Assembly (NCBI GenBank): GCA_023431385.1
Contig: JAEYWA010000017.1
Location: forward strand, 1-9,556
From: Bacillota bacterium
GTDB taxonomy: Bacteria > Bacillota > Clostridia > Acetivibrionales > DSM-1351
Length of the DNA stretch: 9,556 bases
Direction of reading: 5' to 3'
The translations under genes and the position numbers were made by a program. The notes beneath the pieces are model-generated. The model was not told the DNA's origin and ran no database searches. It was given only the letters and a program-made list of their open reading frames with translations. Of the stretch, positions 7,302 to 9,556 are shown piece after piece; the stretch's first letter is position 1; the number at the start of each line of letters is the position of its first letter.

Positions 7302-7832
7302 TTATTCAAATAATCCAAAAATGTTCAGAAATCTTTTTATACTGTCGGCCGCATCCTTCGCAAATACCACCACTCCCGGTTCCTTCTTTTCTGCAAGTAT
7401 GATAACATCCTGTTTTGGTACATTTATATACACAATCTGACTTTTTTCAGGTGCATGCATATTTAACTTGTTTTCAGCGATATCTCTAATACTTTGCAAA
7501 GACATGGCTTTTTCAATTTCAAGTGAAAGCCGAGTATTTTCGTTCTTCAAAGCGGTATACTCTTTACTGAGATTATTGTTGTCGTAATTCATTTGGCTTA
7601 TTTGTGCATATCTGGCCATAATTATTGCACACATACCGAAAACTAGAAATATATTTACAATTATTCTCTTTTTAAGTTTAGCGTTGTTCCTGGCAGTTTT
7701 CTTAGATTTGAGAACGGCATTCTGTTCATAGAGATCATAATAACTATTTGAAGAATCTGATATATTTTTTTGATCGTGCCTGATTTTTTCAGCGGCAGAT
7801 CCGTAAACATACTTATTATTAGCCCCAGCCAT
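7302..7832 (-). CDS. ftsL: FtsL/DivIC-like septum protein, one membrane segment plus coiled coil
   Basis: This is a bitopic divisome protein expected to join DivIC/FtsB- and DivIB/FtsQ-like partners and to activate the FtsW-PBP pair. It has 176 aa. The N-terminus (1-56) is polar and becomes strongly basic (KSKKTARNNAKLKKR, 42-56). One membrane segment follows (about 57-73, IIVNIFLVFGMCAIIMA), then a heptad-like coiled coil (about 78-112, with LSKEYTALKNENTRLSLEIE). A conserved-looking segment at 113-138 (IRDIAENKLNMHAPEKSQIV) matches the FtsL/DivIC pattern of an Ala-x-x-x-Leu-Asn-Met/Leu turn. A C-terminal tail (139-176) follows with a possible amphipathic helix near the end. The ATG start has AAGGAGGG eight bases upstream. 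B. subtilis FtsL is about 117 aa, so this one is longer at both ends. FtsL-type proteins are recognised mainly by topology and position; this call rests on both. Confidence 0.82.
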   Translation of the reverse strand: MAGANNKYVYGSAAEKIRHDQKNISDSSNSYYDLYEQNAVLKSKKTARNNAKLKKRIIVNIFLVFGMCAIIMARYAQISQMNYDNNNLSKEYTALKNENTRLSLEIEKAMSLQSIRDIAENKLNMHAPEKSQIVYINVPKQDVIILAEKKEPGVVVFAKDAADSIKRFLNIFGLFE

Positions 7833-7864
7833 TCTCCTATCCCTCCTTCACAAAGATCTTACCA

Positions 7865-7925
7865 GATACTCAAAGTATCAGATGTTAAAAGATGTTGGGG
7901 AATCAGAAAAAGTCATCTGATTCCC
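7865..7925 (-). promoter_or_regulatory. Structured ftsL leader with alternative hairpins
   Basis: Just upstream of the ftsL ribosome binding site (7841-7848) the DNA holds two hairpins. One is 10 bp, GGGAATCAGA paired with TCTGATTCCC (7898-7907 with 7916-7925, 8-base loop). The other is 6 bp, GATACT with AGTATC (7865-7870 with 7874-7879, 3-base loop). An 8-bp pairing of CATCTGAT (7914-7921) with ATCAGATG (7877-7884) would break both, so the structures exclude each other. GATGTT is also directly repeated (7881-7886 and 7891-7896). The larger hairpin is not followed by a clean T run, so a plain terminator is unlikely. A regulatory role is inferred only from the pairing. Confidence 0.4.
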
Positions 7926-7948
7926 ATCCATTTTTAGAAGTTATTTGG

Positions 7949-8208
7949 CTTTTGTGTTTTGACAAGTTCATCGTTTGTAAATTCTGAATTGATATTCACT
8001 TCATCTTTTGTATATTTCCCTATAAAACAGCTTTTCTTTTGTTTAATGCTTTAGTTTGTTATTTAATTTAACTTTTGCTTCTTCTTTTGTTTTTTTATCT
8101 TTCGTCTTTTGAATAAAATAATATTTGCTATACTTTTGTTACGGTTTAATTTATCTTTTGTAATTTTAAACAATTTAACTTTTGTTTTTAGTACATATTT
8201 TCTTTTGT
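7949..8208 (-). repeat. Degenerate array of ACAAAAG-core repeats between rsmH and ftsL
   Basis: Read on the transcript strand, ACAAAAG occurs exactly eight times in 260 bp, at plus-strand positions 7949, 8005, 8036, 8084, 8133, 8155, 8179 and 8202. Near copies with six of seven bases start at 8072 and 8106, plus ACAAACG at 7972. Consecutive cores from 8084 to 8202 are 22, 27, 22, 24 and 23 bases apart, suggesting a decayed tandem unit of about 22-24 bp; spacing loosens toward ftsL. Flanks are A/T-rich and partly shared: CAAAAGTTAAATT is identical at 8065-8077 and 8172-8184. The 397-bp gap holding the array (7833-8229) contains no gene with a ribosome binding site. Function unknown. Confidence 0.7.
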
Positions 8209-8229
8209 TATTCTTCACTTTATGTTGAA

Positions 8230-9171
8230 TTAAATTTTTTCTAGCACTCTCAATTTTGCACTTCTTGCTCTTGGATTTTCTTCCAGTTCGTCCGAATTTG
8301 AAACTACAGGCTTCCTGTTTACAAGTACAGCTCTGGGTTTCTTACCGCACACACAAGTCGGAAATGTAGCTGGACATGTGCAGGGACTTACTTCCTTATT
8401 GAACTTGAGCTTTACAATTCTGTCTTCAAGTGAATGAAAGGTTATGATACAAAGCCTTCCACCCTTCTTAAGAAGCGTTACACATTCTTCAATGGTATTG
8501 TTCAATATGTTTAACTCATCATTGACTTCTATCCTGATGGCCTGGAAGGTTCTTTTTGCTGGGTGAGGCCCATCCCTTCTAGCTGCACTTGGGACTGCTT
8601 TTTTTATAATGTCTACAAGTTCATAAGTGGTTTTTACAGGCTGTTTTCCTCTGGCTTCAATGATAAATTTTGTTATACGCGATGCCCATTTTTCTTCACC
8701 GTAATCACGGATAATCCTGTAAATATCCTGCTCCTTATACAGATTTACTACTTCATATGCAGAAAGTTTTGAATTTCTGTCCATCCTCATATCTAAGGGA
8801 GCGTCGTGCTGATAGCTGAAGCCTCTTGAAGCCTCATCTAGCTGATGGGAGGAAACACCCAAATCAAGAAGAATTCCGTCTACCTGATCTATATTCAGCT
8901 GTCTGCATGCTTCTGAGATATTTTTAAAGTTTGTATTAACAACCTTAAATTTAGCTTCAGAACCTATTTGTTCAAGTCGTTTTGTTGAAGTCTCAACTGC
9001 GAAAGCGTCCTGATCCAAACCGATTAAGCAACCCTTTGGGCTTAACCTTCTGTATATTTCAGAGGAATGCCCCGCGCCGCCTATAGTGCCATCTATATAT
9101 ACGCCCTCGGGATTAATATTCAAATATTCTATACATTCATCAAGTAATACAGATTTGTGTTTAAATTCCAT
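8230..9171 (-). CDS. rsmH: RsmH (MraW), 16S rRNA m4C1402 methyltransferase
   Basis: RsmH is a cytoplasmic S-adenosylmethionine-dependent enzyme that methylates N4 of C1402 in the decoding centre of 16S rRNA. At 313 aa it is full length. Motifs in order are HKSVLLDE (5-12), the AdoMet loop DGTIGGAGHSSEI (27-39), GLDQD (51-55), DGILLDLGVSSHQLDEASRG (98-117), LDMRMD (126-131), GEEKWASRI (158-166), ARGKQPVKTTYELVDII (173-189), HPAKRTFQAIRIEVNDEL (203-220), ITFHSLEDRIVK (243-254) and a C-terminal ARSAKLRVLEK (302-312). Two CxC pairs (Cys 264/266 and 273/275) in CTCPATFPTCVCGKKPRA are common in Firmicute members and look metal-binding, though I cannot show that. The ATG start has AGAGGTG about four bases upstream, somewhat close. 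It lies 29 bp after mraZ, so the two are almost surely co-transcribed. A 397-bp repeat-bearing gap follows. Confidence 0.97.
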   Translation of the reverse strand: MEFKHKSVLLDECIEYLNINPEGVYIDGTIGGAGHSSEIYRRLSPKGCLIGLDQDAFAVETSTKRLEQIGSEAKFKVVNTNFKNISEACRQLNIDQVDGILLDLGVSSHQLDEASRGFSYQHDAPLDMRMDRNSKLSAYEVVNLYKEQDIYRIIRDYGEEKWASRITKFIIEARGKQPVKTTYELVDIIKKAVPSAARRDGPHPAKRTFQAIRIEVNDELNILNNTIEECVTLLKKGGRLCIITFHSLEDRIVKLKFNKEVSPCTCPATFPTCVCGKKPRAVLVNRKPVVSNSDELEENPRARSAKLRVLEKI

Positions 9172-9200
9172 TTCTCACCTCTAAGAGCTCTCATTGAGAT

Positions 9201-9556
9201 TTAAATTCCCAGTAATGACATTTTTTCTGCGATCTTGTCTGCGCTCATGTTATCGTCACTGCTATAGTTTTCCCAAGTAGTCTTATTCCAAATCTCCACT
9301 CTTGATGAAACTCCAATGATAGCTATGTCCTTTTCAAGTACCGCATACTCGCGCAAATTCTGTGGAATCAGTATTCTTCCCTGCTTATCAACCTCACATT
9401 CAGTTGCTCCTGAGAAGAAAAATCTTATAAAAGCACGTACATCCTTATCGGTGAATGGCAGTGTTTTTAATTTGTTTTCAAGGCTTGTCCACTCTTCTGA
9501 GGAGTATGCAAACAAACAGCTGTCAAGTCCCTTGGTTAATATGAACTTTTCGCCCA
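9201..9556 (-). CDS. mraZ: MraZ, transcriptional regulator of the dcw cluster, 5' end outside window
   Basis: MraZ is an AbrB-like DNA-binding protein that forms rings and controls its own dcw promoter in the bacteria studied. 117 full codons are visible of a family length near 143, so about 26 N-terminal residues are missing, including the first DxKGR motif. The frame stays open to the window edge: GEKFILTKGLDSC precedes the TTG at 9513-9515, which is therefore an internal Leu codon and not a start. The second repeat is intact: DARAF-like KDVRAFIRFFFSGATECEVD, then the DKQGRILIPQNLREYA motif, then IIGVSSRVEIWNKTTWENY. The family places this gene first in the operon, so the main promoter and the MraZ-binding repeats should lie just right of this window. 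Confidence 0.96.
   Translation of the reverse strand, partial: GEKFILTKGLDSCLFAYSSEEWTSLENKLKTLPFTDKDVRAFIRFFFSGATECEVDKQGRILIPQNLREYAVLEKDIAIIGVSSRVEIWNKTTWENYSSDDNMSADKIAEKMSLLGI

Noticed and set aside
7898..7925. The 10-bp hairpin as an intrinsic terminator after rsmH
   Set aside because: It is not followed by a continuous T run on the minus strand (CAACATCTTTT follows) and lies about 300 bp past rsmH, close to ftsL.
7949..8208. The ACAAAAG array as a CRISPR array
   Set aside because: The repeat core is only 7 bp, the units are degenerate and of uneven length, and there are no distinct spacers or nearby cas genes.
9513..9515. TTG as the start of mraZ, giving a 104-aa protein
   Set aside because: The frame continues upstream to the window edge with MraZ-like sequence (FILTKGLDSC), so this TTG is an internal Leu codon.

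Overview
The window is a minus-strand stretch of a division and cell wall (dcw) cluster from a low-GC, endospore-forming, Clostridia-type Firmicute. The evidence is AT-rich gene spacers, strong purine-rich Shine-Dalgarno sites, several TTG/GTG starts, a meso-diaminopimelate-type MurE (DNPR motif) and a PASTA-bearing SpoVD-type penicillin-binding protein. The protein style fits the cellulolytic Ruminiclostridium/Clostridium group, but that is a family-level impression and not a search result. No credible plus-strand gene was seen.

In the direction of transcription (high to low coordinates) the order is: mraZ (5' end beyond the window), rsmH, a 397-bp spacer, an ftsL-like gene, a 318-bp spacer, a spoVD/pbpB-type PBP, murE, murF, mraY, and an ftsW/spoVE gene that runs off the left edge. 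MraZ is a transcriptional regulator and RsmH methylates 16S rRNA. FtsL, the PBP and FtsW are divisome or spore-septum proteins (scaffold, transpeptidase, glycosyltransferase). MurE, MurF and MraY carry out three successive steps of lipid I synthesis: addition of diaminopimelate, addition of D-Ala-D-Ala, and transfer to undecaprenyl phosphate. murD is not between mraY and ftsW, where many Firmicutes carry it.

The genes are conventional. The most unusual DNA is in the two long spacers. Between rsmH and ftsL the transcript strand carries a degenerate array of ACAAAAG cores, many about 22-27 nt apart. It is followed by a hairpin region with mutually exclusive pairings just upstream of the ftsL ribosome binding site. 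Between ftsL and spoVD lies a very AT-rich spacer with a 17-bp hairpin flanked by A and T runs (a possible terminator in both directions) and a possible internal promoter.

Several natural-looking reading frames start too far upstream. Ribosome binding sites place the starts of mraY (TTG), murE (GTG) and spoVD (TTG) as given here. I saw no insertion sequence, CRISPR array, tRNA, rRNA or phage gene. I do not think the window holds a new multi-gene system; the spacers are the only parts that ordinary annotation leaves unexplained.
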